Shown in pieces: positions 39,941 through 48,564 of a stretch of DNA of 64,000 nt. The position numbers and the translations under genes are program-made. The stretch is from contig NZ_CP010427.1 in the NCBI RefSeq assembly GCF_000815225.1, positions 310,001 through 374,000 on the forward strand. Direction: 5' to 3'. The notes beneath the pieces were generated by a model. It did not search any database. It was not told the DNA's origin and saw nothing but the letters and a program-made list of their open reading frames with translations. This stretch comes from Allofrancisella guangzhouensis (lineage in GTDB: Bacteria; Pseudomonadota; Gammaproteobacteria; Francisellales; Francisellaceae). Position 1 is the first letter of the stretch. Each line of letters starts with the position of its first letter.

Positions 39941-41602
39941 TTATTTCTTATGCGTTGCTTGGTAGTGTCTTGTAATAAACCATTGTTGTAAAATACTGAT
40001 TAAGTTGTTTGTTAACCAGTATAGCACTAGTCCAGAAGGGAACGATGCAAATAAGAAAGTAAAAATTACAGGTAAAAACATCATCACTTTAGCTTGCATA
40101 GGGTCTGCTGGAGCAGGAGATAATTTTTGTTGTAAGAACATTGATAGACCCATTAAAACTGGTAATACAAAATAAGGGTCTTTTATAGACAAATCATGTA
40201 TCCATAATATAAAAGGAGCTTGTCTTAATTCTACGGATTCTAATAGTACCCAATATAGAGCAATAAAGATAGGGATCTGTACAAGCATAGGTAAGCAACC
40301 ACTTAGAGGGTTTACTTTTTCCTCTTTATATAGCTCCATCATTTTTTTACCTAGCTTTTGACGGTCATCTTTGTACATTTCTTGAAGACGCTTAACTCTA
40401 GGCTGGAGCATTCTCATTTTTGCCATAGAACGATAGCTTTTTGCAGAAAGTGGATAGAATATAGCTTTAATAAGTATAGTGACTAAAATGATAGCTAGTC
40501 CCCAGTTACTTACTAGAGAATAAATATGAAACATCACCCAAAATATTATTTCAGAGAAAAATGATAGCATACCATAATCAAGAGTTTTCTCTAGGTTAGG
40601 AGCTAGATCTACTAAGTTATCTTTGATGATAGGGCCAGAGTATAGTATAGAGGATATATTCTGTGTTTGGTTTGGCTGTATCGTTACAGCAGTATATTCA
40701 CCGGCTTCAAAAACATTTTGGTTAATGTTTTTATAGTATATTATTGAGTTTTGAGACTGTGGAATCCATGCACTTACAAAATAGTGTTGTAATAAAGCAA
40801 CCCAGCCTTGTCCAACATCATTAACCAAAGTTGGTTTACCATTGGATTTTGAGATGTCTTTAAAAGATTCTTTTTTAAATTTATCTTGAGAAGTAGAGTA
40901 AGCAACGCCTGTAAAAGTATAGCTATGTGCATTTAGTAAACTAAAGCTATCTCCAGAAGGGTCAAAATCTCTAACTAAGGAGTTATCCGCTATTATGTTA
41001 ACAGTATCAGAAGATATATTAGTGATATTCTGATCTATAGAAATATTATACATATCATCATCAAATGTATAAGTTCTAGTTATTTCTAAGCCATCAGTCT
41101 TAGCAAAAAGAGTAAGAACTTGTCTATTACCTTCTTTATTAATGCCCTTATTTTCAAAAATTATTGATAAAGGTTTTTTACCAATAACAATTGTACTTTT
41201 AGCTACGTATTCAGAACCTTTTTGCTCAGTCAGTAAGCTCATAGGTGTTTTATCTTCTAAGCTAATAGAGTAGTTTTTAAGTGAAGCTGAGATTATTGAT
41301 CCATTAAGTAGGCTAACCTTTAAATCCTTGAAAACATTAGTATTTATAGTAACACTTTTAGCGTTATCATATTGTGAGAAATCAGTTTTTGTAGATAAAG
41401 TACTGCTTACACTAGCTTGAGAAGAGTCGCTATTAGTTGGGTTGACAGTTGTTTCGGTATAGTGATTGGTTTTTGTATCGGTTGTAGTAGTTTGTGAGTT
41501 ATTATCACTAGGTGGGAAAGTTTGTTCCCATTTACCCATAAGAGAAACAAACATTATTGCTATTGTAACTAATAACAGTATTCTTATATGATTAGATTTC
41601 AT
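39941..41602 (-). CDS. yidC: Membrane protein insertase YidC
   Basis: YidC inserts and folds inner-membrane proteins with or without SecYEG. The 553-residue protein has an N-terminal signal-anchor, a large periplasmic domain (about residues 70-340) and the conserved C-terminal insertase core. That core begins at NWGLAIILVTILIKAIFYPL and continues through FPSGLVLYWLTNNLISI. The order rpmH-rnpA-yidD-yidC is the usual bacterial cluster. The dnaA/oriC end normally beside it is absent here; a permease gene lies there instead. Confidence 0.97.
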   Translation of the reverse strand: MKSNHIRILLLVTIAIMFVSLMGKWEQTFPPSDNNSQTTTTDTKTNHYTETTVNPTNSDSSQASVSSTLSTKTDFSQYDNAKSVTINTNVFKDLKVSLLNGSIISASLKNYSISLEDKTPMSLLTEQKGSEYVAKSTIVIGKKPLSIIFENKGINKEGNRQVLTLFAKTDGLEITRTYTFDDDMYNISIDQNITNISSDTVNIIADNSLVRDFDPSGDSFSLLNAHSYTFTGVAYSTSQDKFKKESFKDISKSNGKPTLVNDVGQGWVALLQHYFVSAWIPQSQNSIIYYKNINQNVFEAGEYTAVTIQPNQTQNISSILYSGPIIKDNLVDLAPNLEKTLDYGMLSFFSEIIFWVMFHIYSLVSNWGLAIILVTILIKAIFYPLSAKSYRSMAKMRMLQPRVKRLQEMYKDDRQKLGKKMMELYKEEKVNPLSGCLPMLVQIPIFIALYWVLLESVELRQAPFILWIHDLSIKDPYFVLPVLMGLSMFLQQKLSPAPADPMQAKVMMFLPVIFTFLFASFPSGLVLYWLTNNLISILQQWFITRHYQATHKK

Positions 41603-41609
41603 TTTAGTT

Positions 41610-41879
41610 TTAAACCTTCTTTTTGCTAGGAACTGGATCGAAGTATTCTCGTTTAGACAAAGGATGGCATCTAGCGAGTCTACAAATACTTAAATACAAT
41701 CCTTTTAGTATACCATGAGTTTCTAAAGCTTCTAGAGCATATTGTGAGCATGTGGGGATATAGCGGCATCTAGCAGGAATCAAGGGGCTAATAAAATAGC
41801 GATAAAACTTTATAAAAGCTATAAAAGGAGTTTTTGCTATTTTTCTAAAAATTGGTGGAATTTTTCTATAGACTGCCAC
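41610..41879 (-). CDS. yidD: Membrane protein insertion efficiency factor YidD
   Basis: YidD assists YidC-dependent insertion. The 89-residue protein has an amphipathic N-terminal helix and the family core [20 protein letters not shown], followed by [12 protein letters not shown]. It ends with [14 protein letters not shown]. Its ATG overlaps the end of rnpA by about 43 nt, and yidC follows 7 nt after the stop, so translation is likely coupled throughout the cluster. Confidence 0.95.
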   Translation of the reverse strand: MAVYRKIPPIFRKIAKTPFIAFIKFYRYFISPLIPARCRYIPTCSQYALEALETHGILKGLYLSICRLARCHPLSKREYFDPVPSKKKV

Positions 41880-42184
41880 AAATCTTCCTTAGTAGCTTCT
41901 GCTGCTTGTTTCTTGCCCAATACAATCAAGCTTTTATTATTAAGAAGTCCTTTGTGTTGACGAAAGTACTCTTTAATAAGCCGCCTACAAAGATTCCTTT
42001 TGGTAGCTTTTTTGATATTTTTTTTAGCCAATATCACACATAAACCGGGCTCATTAGAGCTACGTTGACTTATTAGGAACGTAAAGTTTGAAGAGTGTAA
42101 TTTCGCTTGTACTTTGTCAAAAGCTTGCTGGATCTCATTTTTATTAAGTATATTTTGTTTTGATAAACAAAATTTATGCCGCAA
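41837..42184 (-). CDS. rnpA: Ribonuclease P protein component
   Basis: RnpA is the protein cofactor of RNase P, which matures tRNA 5' ends. The 115-residue protein has the central cleft and the RNR motif block [21 protein letters not shown] place the start at TTG 42184 (reading LRHKFCLSK), since family members begin with a short basic segment followed by x-LSK. A longer frame to ATG 42232 would overlap most of rpmH by 59 nt, and the TTG start overlaps it by 11 nt. This dense rpmH-rnpA overlap is seen in some bacteria. Confidence 0.9.
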   Translation of the reverse strand: MRHKFCLSKQNILNKNEIQQAFDKVQAKLHSSNFTFLISQRSSNEPGLCVILAKKNIKKATKRNLCRRLIKEYFRQHKGLLNNKSLIVLGKKQAAEATKEDLWQSIEKFHQFLEK

Positions 42185-42308
42185 GCTTAGCTCTACCTTT
42201 AGCTCTTCTATTATTAATAGCTTTTCTGCCACTTAGAGTTTTCATACGAGCACGAAAACCATGGGTTCTTTTTCTTTTTAAGTTTGAAGGTTGGAACGTT
42301 CTTTTCAT
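42174..42308 (-). CDS. rpmH: 50S ribosomal protein L34
   Basis: This 44-residue gene reads [20 protein letters not shown] and then [20 protein letters not shown] on the minus strand, ending LAA. It is a near-perfect L34. The protein sits in the large ribosomal subunit. It is too short for many ORF filters. The stop overlaps the start of rnpA. Confidence 0.97.
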   Translation of the reverse strand: MKRTFQPSNLKRKRTHGFRARMKTLSGRKAINNRRAKGRAKLAA

Positions 42309-42407
42309 TTTAATATCCTCTTTATAATTTTAAAATTTATTCTTGACATATCACAGAAATAGTTTCGATATTGTATAGAAAAAGACTCATTTAGTCAATT
42401 ACTAAGT

Positions 42408-43619
42408 TTACAGAGTCTTTAAGGCAGGTAATAAATCTAATGAGCTTAGAGCTTGTAAAGTTATTATCAAAACTGCAATTGCAACAATTATGCTTGTGAT
42501 GGTTGATGTATAAAATATGGCTTTGCGTTTTTTATAATTAATAACCCATAACATTGCTACAGGTAAGGCTACTTGGAGTATAGCTACAAAAACACTAGCG
42601 TAGCCTAAAGCTGCTTTAAAACCTTCAGGGTAGGCAATAGCATACACATAAGCCGGTAGAAAAGTAATAACAAAAGCTAATATTTTATGATTGTGTGAGT
42701 TTGCAGAAAGTTTATAAGTACTACGACTAAAGTCAAAAAGTCCAAGGGCAACTCCAAGGAAAGAAGTAGCTAAAGCAAAAAAACCAAATAAAAAAGAGAT
42801 TGATGATATATAGCCTGAATGATTGCTAAAGTGACTTATTATTGTAGAGGTTATTTCCCCAGATTGTTTTCCTAATATACCATCTGCTGTTTCAACAGGT
42901 ATAGAGCCAAGAGTAGCAAATATCCATAGTAGATAGACTATTAAAGGAATGGTACTTCCTAGCATAATAGCTTGACGTAAGGATTTTTTATCAGATTTTA
43001 CATATGTTCTAAGTGTTGGGATTATGTGATGAAACCCAAAAGAGGTTAATAAGATGGGAAAACAAGCCCATATAAAGTTGGGATTTTTTATTGAGTAATT
43101 TAGTTGGTCTGCAGAAACATGTGGTAATAAAACTATCACTAATAAAAAAAACGCTAAAAGCTTACCAGCAAGCATTATTTTGTTTACATGATCTACTATT
43201 CTAGTACTTTTGTAAATAAATAGTCCAAGAACTAAAATAAATATTATACTAGTGATTTTCACCGGCAAGATAAAGCCAATACTTGAAAGAGAAGCTGTTA
43301 TTAATAGACCTCCACCGACAGTATAAGCAGCAACTAATGAATATAACAAAAGTATATAGCAAACCCATACTATACACACTCCTACAGGTCCGAGGGTTTG
43401 GTGGGTCATTTCTATAAAATTTGCACCTTCTTCCATCTTTAAATTAACTTCCGCTAAAACTATGGCGGTAAAAGTCATTAAAGCCCATATAGAGATTATC
43501 AGTATAGAGCCTATAAAAAATCCACAACTAGCCACAGTTGTGGGAATTGCTAGCATACCAGCACCAATACAAGTGCCAGAGATGATCATAGCAGCGCCAA
43601 ATTTTCTAGATAAAATCAT
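42408..43619 (-). CDS. Aromatic amino acid permease (HAAAP family), second copy
   Basis: The 403-residue protein has the same signature as the gene at 19121: FGAAMIISGTCIGAGMLAIP in helix 1 and LLTSFGFHHIIPTLRTYV near residue 200. Like it, it should import Trp or Tyr with protons. I start at ATG 43619; a TTG two codons upstream is possible. It lies in reverse orientation to rsmG, with a shared upstream gap of about 187 bp that holds divergent promoters. The two permeases are clearly paralogous but diverged over most of their length. Confidence 0.88.
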   Translation of the reverse strand: MILSRKFGAAMIISGTCIGAGMLAIPTTVASCGFFIGSILIISIWALMTFTAIVLAEVNLKMEEGANFIEMTHQTLGPVGVCIVWVCYILLLYSLVAAYTVGGGLLITASLSSIGFILPVKITSIIFILVLGLFIYKSTRIVDHVNKIMLAGKLLAFFLLVIVLLPHVSADQLNYSIKNPNFIWACFPILLTSFGFHHIIPTLRTYVKSDKKSLRQAIMLGSTIPLIVYLLWIFATLGSIPVETADGILGKQSGEITSTIISHFSNHSGYISSISFLFGFFALATSFLGVALGLFDFSRSTYKLSANSHNHKILAFVITFLPAYVYAIAYPEGFKAALGYASVFVAILQVALPVAMLWVINYKKRKAIFYTSTITSIIVAIAVLIITLQALSSLDLLPALKTL

Positions 43620-43806
43620 ACTCAAATCTTAATTAGTTATTAAGCATTATAAAGTTATTTAGAGCGTTAGTTTAGCTTACATAATCATTAGTAAGGCTAT
43701 GCTTTGCTTATAGTAATATCTCTTATATACTTGCTAACTATGTTTGTTAAAAAAGCTTATAATATAATTATTATAACTTATCTGAAAGCTTTATTTCTAT
43801 AAAAAA

Positions 43807-44415
43807 ATGACTACATATAATAAAATTCAGCAAGCTTTAGTGGAGCTAAATCTTAGCGCTAATGATAAACAAATTAATCTTTGGATTGAATATCTTAAGC
43901 TGCTTGAGAAGTGGAACAAAGTATATAGTATGACTGCTATAAAAACATTTGATGATATGCTTGAAAAACATTTGTTTGATAGCTTATCAGTAGCTAAATA
44001 TATAAAAGGCTCAACAACTGTAGATGTTGGCACAGGCGGTGGGTTGCCAGGAGTGGTTTTGGCAATTATGTACCCAGAGCATAAATTTACTTTAGTAGAT
44101 AGTGTTGGTAAAAAAATAATGTTCTTAAAAAACGCCAAAAAAACGTTAGGGTTGGTAAATATAGAACCAATAAATATAAGAATAGAAGCTTTAACAGGTA
44201 CATTTGATAATATTATTTCTAGGGCTTTTAGCGATGTAGAAACTTTTTATGAGCTATGTAAGCATTTTTTAAATGTTGATAATCAAATGTTAGCTATGAA
44301 AGGGGCTGATTGTGAAGAACAAAACCTGGTTAAACTACCACTTAAAGTGTCACAGTATGAAATAAAAGTACCCTTTCTAAATGCAAAAAGAAACCTAATC
44401 GTGATGAGAAAATAA
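43807..44415 (+). CDS. rsmG: 16S rRNA m7G527 methyltransferase
   Basis: RsmG (GidB) methylates N7 of G527 in 16S rRNA using S-adenosylmethionine. The 202-residue protein has the helical lead-in with KWNKVYSMTAI and the SAM loop VDVGTGGGLPGVVLA. A following FTLVDSVGKKIMFL includes the ribose-binding acid. Length matches family members (about 200-210). The PLP-binding protein gene follows 3 nt after the stop, so the two are likely coexpressed. The usual gidA neighbour is not in view. Confidence 0.95.
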   Translation: MTTYNKIQQALVELNLSANDKQINLWIEYLKLLEKWNKVYSMTAIKTFDDMLEKHLFDSLSVAKYIKGSTTVDVGTGGGLPGVVLAIMYPEHKFTLVDSVGKKIMFLKNAKKTLGLVNIEPINIRIEALTGTFDNIISRAFSDVETFYELCKHFLNVDNQMLAMKGADCEEQNLVKLPLKVSQYEIKVPFLNAKRNLIVMRK

Positions 44416-44418
44416 ATT

Positions 44419-45090
44419 ATGGTCGACAAAGAGTTTATCAAAAATTCTTATGAAAAAATTTTATCTCAACTTAATGGTAAAGCTAAGCTTTTAGCGGTAA
44501 GCAAGTATCAATCTGTAGAAAAAATAAAATATTTAAGTTCATTGGGACAAGTTAATTTTGGTGAAAATTATTTCCAGGAGTTGGAGCAGAAAGCTCTGGA
44601 ATTACCAAATTTAAATTGGCATTTTATTGGAACACTGCAATCAAATAAGATAAAAAAAATAGTAAAATACGCAAACGTTATCGAAAGTGTTGAGAGGATT
44701 GAGCATCTTGAAAAGATAAGTTTATGTGCGATTAAGCAGAATAAGCAAATAAAAACCTTTTTGCAAATAAACATAGATGATGATCCAAACAAAGGTGGAT
44801 TTGGCGCTAGCGAAAATGAAGAGGTTTTAAATTGTATAAACTATTCTAAAAGCCTAAAAAATATTAAAGTAGTAGGTTTGATGTGTTTGCCAGCCAAGTA
44901 TGCTGATCCTAAGCAAAGTTTTATAAAAATGCAACAGCTCTTTGATAGGGTAAATTCACCTTTATCTACCGAAGATAAACTGCTTGAATTGTCAATGGGA
45001 ATGAGTGCCGACTATAATGTGGCATTAGAATATGGTAGTACAGAGATTAGAGTTGGAAGTGCTTTATTTGGGGATAGAGTTAAGAGTTGA
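44419..45090 (+). CDS. yggS: PLP homeostasis protein YggS (PLPBP)
   Basis: YggS binds pyridoxal phosphate and balances vitamin B6 and amino acid pools; it is not known to be an enzyme. The 223-residue protein has the PLP-lysine block LLAVSKYQSVEKI, then VNFGENYFQE, HFIGTLQSNKIKK, and the late LSMGMSADYNVALEYGSTEI. All are conserved in the family. It lies 3 nt after rsmG. A fragment of element A's right end sits just after its stop (45118-45153). Confidence 0.95.
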   Translation: MVDKEFIKNSYEKILSQLNGKAKLLAVSKYQSVEKIKYLSSLGQVNFGENYFQELEQKALELPNLNWHFIGTLQSNKIKKIVKYANVIESVERIEHLEKISLCAIKQNKQIKTFLQINIDDDPNKGGFGASENEEVLNCINYSKSLKNIKVVGLMCLPAKYADPKQSFIKMQQLFDRVNSPLSTEDKLLELSMGMSADYNVALEYGSTEIRVGSALFGDRVKS

Positions 45091-45117
45091 ATCAAATTTT
45101 TTAAAGGCATTATTATC

Positions 45118-45153
45118 ATCCCATCTCCTTTAATTCTAGCTTACAACAGTCTC
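45118..45153 (-). repeat. Element A right-end fragment (copy 4)
   Basis: The bases end AGCTTACAACAGTCTC, 13 of 16 matching the right inverted repeat AGCTTGCAACAGCCCC, with preceding CCCATCT also similar. Only the right end is present. It is a decayed remnant between yggS and the hydrolase gene. Confidence 0.5.
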
Positions 45154-45227
45154 TTAAGGTAAGTAAGGGTAATAGCGATGAATTCTTTTATTTTGGGTTG
45201 GATAAATTTTTATGGACAATAATTGGT

Positions 45228-45256
45228 TTGACATTCAAAAATTTATATTTTACTAT
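45228..45256 (+). promoter_or_regulatory. Promoter of the hydrolase gene
   Basis: A -35 box TTGACA (45228-45233) and a -10 box TACTAT (45251-45256) with 17-bp spacing lie 66 bp before the next start codon. The leader between them and the gene is almost pure A/T and can fold into a 43-nt hairpin (45262-45304), which could influence translation. Confidence 0.6.
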
Positions 45257-45321
45257 AATAGAAATTTAATTAATAATTATTTTTTAAAATTATTATTTTA
45301 ATTTATAGGGTTATAATAAAT

Positions 45322-46572
45322 ATGGGTAGTGAGGAGAAAACGATAATTATTTCCTTTAAAGGGACAGGGGTTAACTCTAGCAGAGGTTATACAGATGATG
45401 CCGATTTTGAAGTGCTAATAGGAAGTAAAAGAAATATAGAGGTTTACTCTGTTGACGGTTGTGGTCAAACGTTTAAGGACGTTTTATTCCCCGATTTAAG
45501 CAAAACCGCAGAGTATCTATCCTTACAGTTGTTTCCAGAAGCCGATACGCAAGGAAAAATAGCTAAGCGCCAAGCAAAATATCAAAAACATGTTGACCCT
45601 GGAAAAAATGCTAAAAGGCTTTTTCAGAACGAATTTCCAAAACATGTATCTCCAAAACTGCCATCTTTGTCAGGAGAAAAAATAGAGAAATGTAAATCTC
45701 TAGTGTTGGTAGGATTTAGTAGGGGCTGTTTTACAGCAATACTTTTTGCTAACGAATTAAGTAAAAAGCCAAAAGGTAAAGAAATACTTGAGAAAACATA
45801 TTTATTTGCGTTTGACCCTGTCCCTGGGAATCTCTCTTCATGTATACCATATACTATAGCAAGTAAATCAAACGTATTAAAAAATTTGCCTCTTCGTTTT
45901 GTTATGTATGGGATTGGCAATTATGTAAGTTGGAAGCCTGGGTTTGATAGATACCTTCCTCCAACTTCAACTTATACCGAAAAAGATGTGCTAATATGTA
46001 CTAGCAAAGACCATGAGAGTGTGCCAAAATGGGACATATTTGGGCGTTACCTTGACGGGATATTAGCATCTGATTTAACCGTTAAAAACAGCTATGTTGT
46101 AGATAAGGAGTTGCAACAAAAAAGAATTTTGGTTCGAAACCTCCATGGTGAAATTGGGATTAAGCATCATATGATTTGTAATTGCCCTATTCAACAGCTA
46201 AATATTAACCCTCTAAGGCTTAGAGGAAATGTGAAATTTATAGACCTTTGTAAGTTATATAAATTAGTTGACAATATACTTTTAAATATGAATTCTTTCT
46301 TAACTGTGTATCCCCCGGCAAAATTTGTCAGTTTAGATAAGATCCGTCGTGATATATATAGTGAAATAAATACAATACTTAAAACTCAAACTCTTCATAC
46401 ACGGTCGTATGATTCTATCTATATAAAAAACATATTTAACAAAATAGAAAGCGTATCTAAAATAGCTCGATATGCCAGCAATAGTAAAGATCCAAAAAGT
46501 TATCAAATTATACAGTCTTTATTAGAGGCTCCTATGTATAGTGATTTTAAAAATTATCTTTCAACTAACTAA
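45322..46572 (+). CDS. Alpha/beta-hydrolase-like protein, effector-like
   Basis: The 416-residue protein has the nucleophile elbow GFSRG (Ser133) after a hydrophobic strand (SLVLV), and Asp165 in FAFDPVPG. Candidate His are at 231, 275 and 282-283. The start SFKGTGVNSSRGYTDDADFE and the segment VYSVDGCGQT recall lipase-type hydrolases (DUF2235/T6SS Tle-like) in which GFSRG is common. No signal peptide is seen, which fits a protein secreted by a specialised system or a cytosolic enzyme. I do not recognise a precise family. Neighbours are ordinary housekeeping genes, but an element A remnant is close by, so this may be an inserted accessory gene. Confidence 0.6.
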   Translation: MGSEEKTIIISFKGTGVNSSRGYTDDADFEVLIGSKRNIEVYSVDGCGQTFKDVLFPDLSKTAEYLSLQLFPEADTQGKIAKRQAKYQKHVDPGKNAKRLFQNEFPKHVSPKLPSLSGEKIEKCKSLVLVGFSRGCFTAILFANELSKKPKGKEILEKTYLFAFDPVPGNLSSCIPYTIASKSNVLKNLPLRFVMYGIGNYVSWKPGFDRYLPPTSTYTEKDVLICTSKDHESVPKWDIFGRYLDGILASDLTVKNSYVVDKELQQKRILVRNLHGEIGIKHHMICNCPIQQLNINPLRLRGNVKFIDLCKLYKLVDNILLNMNSFLTVYPPAKFVSLDKIRRDIYSEINTILKTQTLHTRSYDSIYIKNIFNKIESVSKIARYASNSKDPKSYQIIQSLLEAPMYSDFKNYLSTN

Positions 46573-46744
46573 CCTATTGATGATTTTTAAACTCTAATCT
46601 TAAGCTTGTTCTTATTCATGTTAGTAAAGCGAGGTGGCTAATTACACGTAGCTTTTTATTTTAGATAAATATTATATACCCTAGCTATCAAAAACTTTAT
46701 ATAGTAGAATTTTCATCATAGTTAAGTTGCTTTTGTATCTATTT

Positions 46745-47341
46745 ATGACTTCTTTAGAAAAGATAAATAACTATTTTGAAAATAGTATTCAAGCAAAGAT
46801 AGAGACAGCTAATGTTTTACCACCAGCGATTGCTCAAGCAGCAAAAGCTATGGTTTCGTGTTTGGAAAATAGTGGCAAGATACTTGTTTGTGGAAATGGT
46901 GGCTCAGCTTCTATAGCTCAACTTTTTTCATCTAAGTTATTAAGTCATTTTGAGTTGGAAAGACCACCTTTACCAGTGGTGGCTTTGACTGCAGATAGTT
47001 CCACAATTACAGCTATTGGAGGTACCTATGGCTTTGATGAGATTTTCTCTAAACAGATTGCAGCTTTAGGTGATGAGGGGGACATTTTGCTGGTTATTTC
47101 AACAACTGGCAATTCGGCAAATATTTTAAAAGCTATGGAGGAAGCACATGATTTGGGTATGCAAGTGATAGCATTAACAGGTGCAAATGGTGGAATTTTA
47201 CAAGGCGTTTATGGTTTGCAAGATATTGAATTGAGAGTTCCTTCGGAAAATATTGCAAATATTCATGAAAATCATCTTCTTATAATACATTGTTTATGCG
47301 ATATCATTGACCAAAGACTTTTTGCTGGTTTAGAAGATTAG
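46745..47341 (+). CDS. diaA: SIS-domain protein, DiaA/phosphoheptose isomerase family
   Basis: The 198-residue protein has the SIS fold with GKILVCGNGGSASIAQ, VVALTADS, DILLVISTTGNSANI and MQVIALTGANGG. It ends HCLCDIIDQRLF, as in DiaA, the DnaA initiation-associating protein; phosphoheptose isomerase GmhA is a close paralogue, and gene calls often swap. The early FENSIQAKIETANVLPPAI matches the DiaA/GmhA N-terminus. I start at ATG 46745, since an earlier ATG at 46727 adds a hydrophobic tail unlike the family. A BamE-like lipoprotein gene follows 3 nt after the stop. Confidence 0.8.
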   Translation: MTSLEKINNYFENSIQAKIETANVLPPAIAQAAKAMVSCLENSGKILVCGNGGSASIAQLFSSKLLSHFELERPPLPVVALTADSSTITAIGGTYGFDEIFSKQIAALGDEGDILLVISTTGNSANILKAMEEAHDLGMQVIALTGANGGILQGVYGLQDIELRVPSENIANIHENHLLIIHCLCDIIDQRLFAGLED

Positions 47342-47344
47342 AAA

Positions 47345-47698
47345 ATGTGTTACAGAATGTATATATTGGCTATTTTGATGTTATCTATTACGCTAGGAGG
47401 GTGTGGTTTAATCACACCTTATACAGCGCCAGTGCCACAAGGAAAAGTGATTAAGGATAAGAAGCTTTTTGAAGTCAAACCAAATATGACAAAAGCAGAG
47501 ATTAAATACATATTAGGCTCTCCAGATATTATAGATACCTTTAACCCAAACCAGTTTATATACGTTAATACGTATAAAGCACATATGCAAGATAAAAATT
47601 TTGATGAATCTAGACTTATACTAACTTTTAATAATCAAGATAAACTAGTAGGAATATCAGGAAACTATGCTCCACCAACTAAGGATCCTGTGTTCTAA
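47345..47698 (+). CDS. bamE: BamE-like outer-membrane lipoprotein
   Basis: BamE is a lipoprotein of the BAM complex that folds outer-membrane proteins. The 117-residue product has a signal peptide with lipobox LGGC (Cys20). The SmpA/OmlA core is VKPNMTKAEIKYILGSPDI, followed by FIYVNTYK and a helix, a C-terminal strand LILTFNNQDKLVGI. Length is normal. It follows diaA by 3 nt. The common alternative start at 47357 would shorten the signal by four residues. Identity by core motif. Confidence 0.85.
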   Translation: MCYRMYILAILMLSITLGGCGLITPYTAPVPQGKVIKDKKLFEVKPNMTKAEIKYILGSPDIIDTFNPNQFIYVNTYKAHMQDKNFDESRLILTFNNQDKLVGISGNYAPPTKDPVF

Positions 47699-47853
47699 AA
47701 ATTTTTAGGCTTGCACCAAGCTCTTTATTTGCTAAGAAAGCAAACAGATGGCTTGAGAAGTCAAAAGTTAATTAACTTTAATTGCATAAAACTTTAGAAG
47801 CTGGTTTTGGACGTGCTTAGGTGATGTGTATGTATCGCTTCTAAAACTTATGA

Positions 47854-48126
47854 TTAAGCAGCTATAGAGAGAGCTTTTATTTTGGCACTTAGACGAGATT
47901 TATGTCTAGCGGCCTTATTTTTGTGAATTAAGCCCTTTGTAGCATATTTATCTAGAAGAGGAACAGCTTTTGCAAAGTTTTCTTTTGCAGCTTCAACGTC
48001 ACCTTTCTCTATTGCATAAGCAGTTTTCTTTAAAAAAGTTCTCATTACTGAACGACGAGCAACGTTGTGTTTGCGATTGTTTTCAGTTTGTACAATTCTT
48101 TTTTTTGCTTGTTTTGAATTAGCCAA
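47854..48126 (-). CDS. rpsT: 30S ribosomal protein S20
   Basis: S20 binds 16S rRNA early in assembly. The 90-residue protein starts [20 protein letters not shown] and is Lys/Arg-rich throughout. It has the family end [20 protein letters not shown]. Length (87-90) is right. It is read alone on the minus strand. A weak hairpin with TTTAGAAGC arms (47793-47845) lies after its stop; it may be the terminator. Confidence 0.97.
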   Translation of the reverse strand: MANSKQAKKRIVQTENNRKHNVARRSVMRTFLKKTAYAIEKGDVEAAKENFAKAVPLLDKYATKGLIHKNKAARHKSRLSAKIKALSIAA

Positions 48127-48367
48127 CTTTATTTCTCCAATTAATTTTTAAATTTTAAACTTTATATAATTTGGTTTCTCCTAAGGTGGATATGCGAAGA
48201 AACATCAATGTATAATTTAATAGCTAAAGTATTTTGCATATATTATCTTTTTTTGTCAATAAAAATTAAAAGATTATTCTCTGGTCGGGGCATTTTTTTA
48301 CAACTTGAGCTTGTTGGTATGACTTTTCTAAGGTTTTATGGCAAATATGGAGTTGTTTTACTATTAT

Positions 48368-48455
48368 GGGTCTGTTGTAAGCTAAAATTATATGGCTCTA
48401 GCCATGTAAAAACTTTTCCAAAATGCTCATTTACCATAGCATTTTTTGAATATTT
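48368..48455 (+). repeat. Element A left-end fragment (copy 3)
   Basis: The fragment begins GGGTCTGTTGTAAGCTAAAA, matching the left inverted repeat and following bases of copy 2 (GGGACTGTTGCAAACTAAAA), and continues with similar sequence for about 88 bp. Its right end is not recognisable. It is the main content of the 438-bp gap between rpsT and trpB (48127-48564). A frame overlapping it is not a real gene. The trpB promoter region follows. Confidence 0.55.
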
Positions 48456-48564
48456 TTCATTTAATACTGGTGAATCGTTATTTTTTAATAACATAAATTA
48501 GCCTAGTCTTTACTGTGAATATTAGCGATAATATACTCCAATGTAAGAGCAAACTAAGATCTAA

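Noticed and set aside
42309-42407. oriC/DnaA boxes beside rpmH
   Set aside because: The gap is too short and shows no DnaA-box cluster; no dnaA gene is nearby.
46573-46726. Weak similarity to the middle of element A in reverse
   Set aside because: Only a short CTACGTGTAA match is seen, and the rest does not align; it is too weak to call a repeat.
48208-48501. 97-codon open frame between rpsT and trpB
   Set aside because: It runs across the element A fragment and has no ribosome-binding site or recognisable protein pattern, so it is a chance frame.
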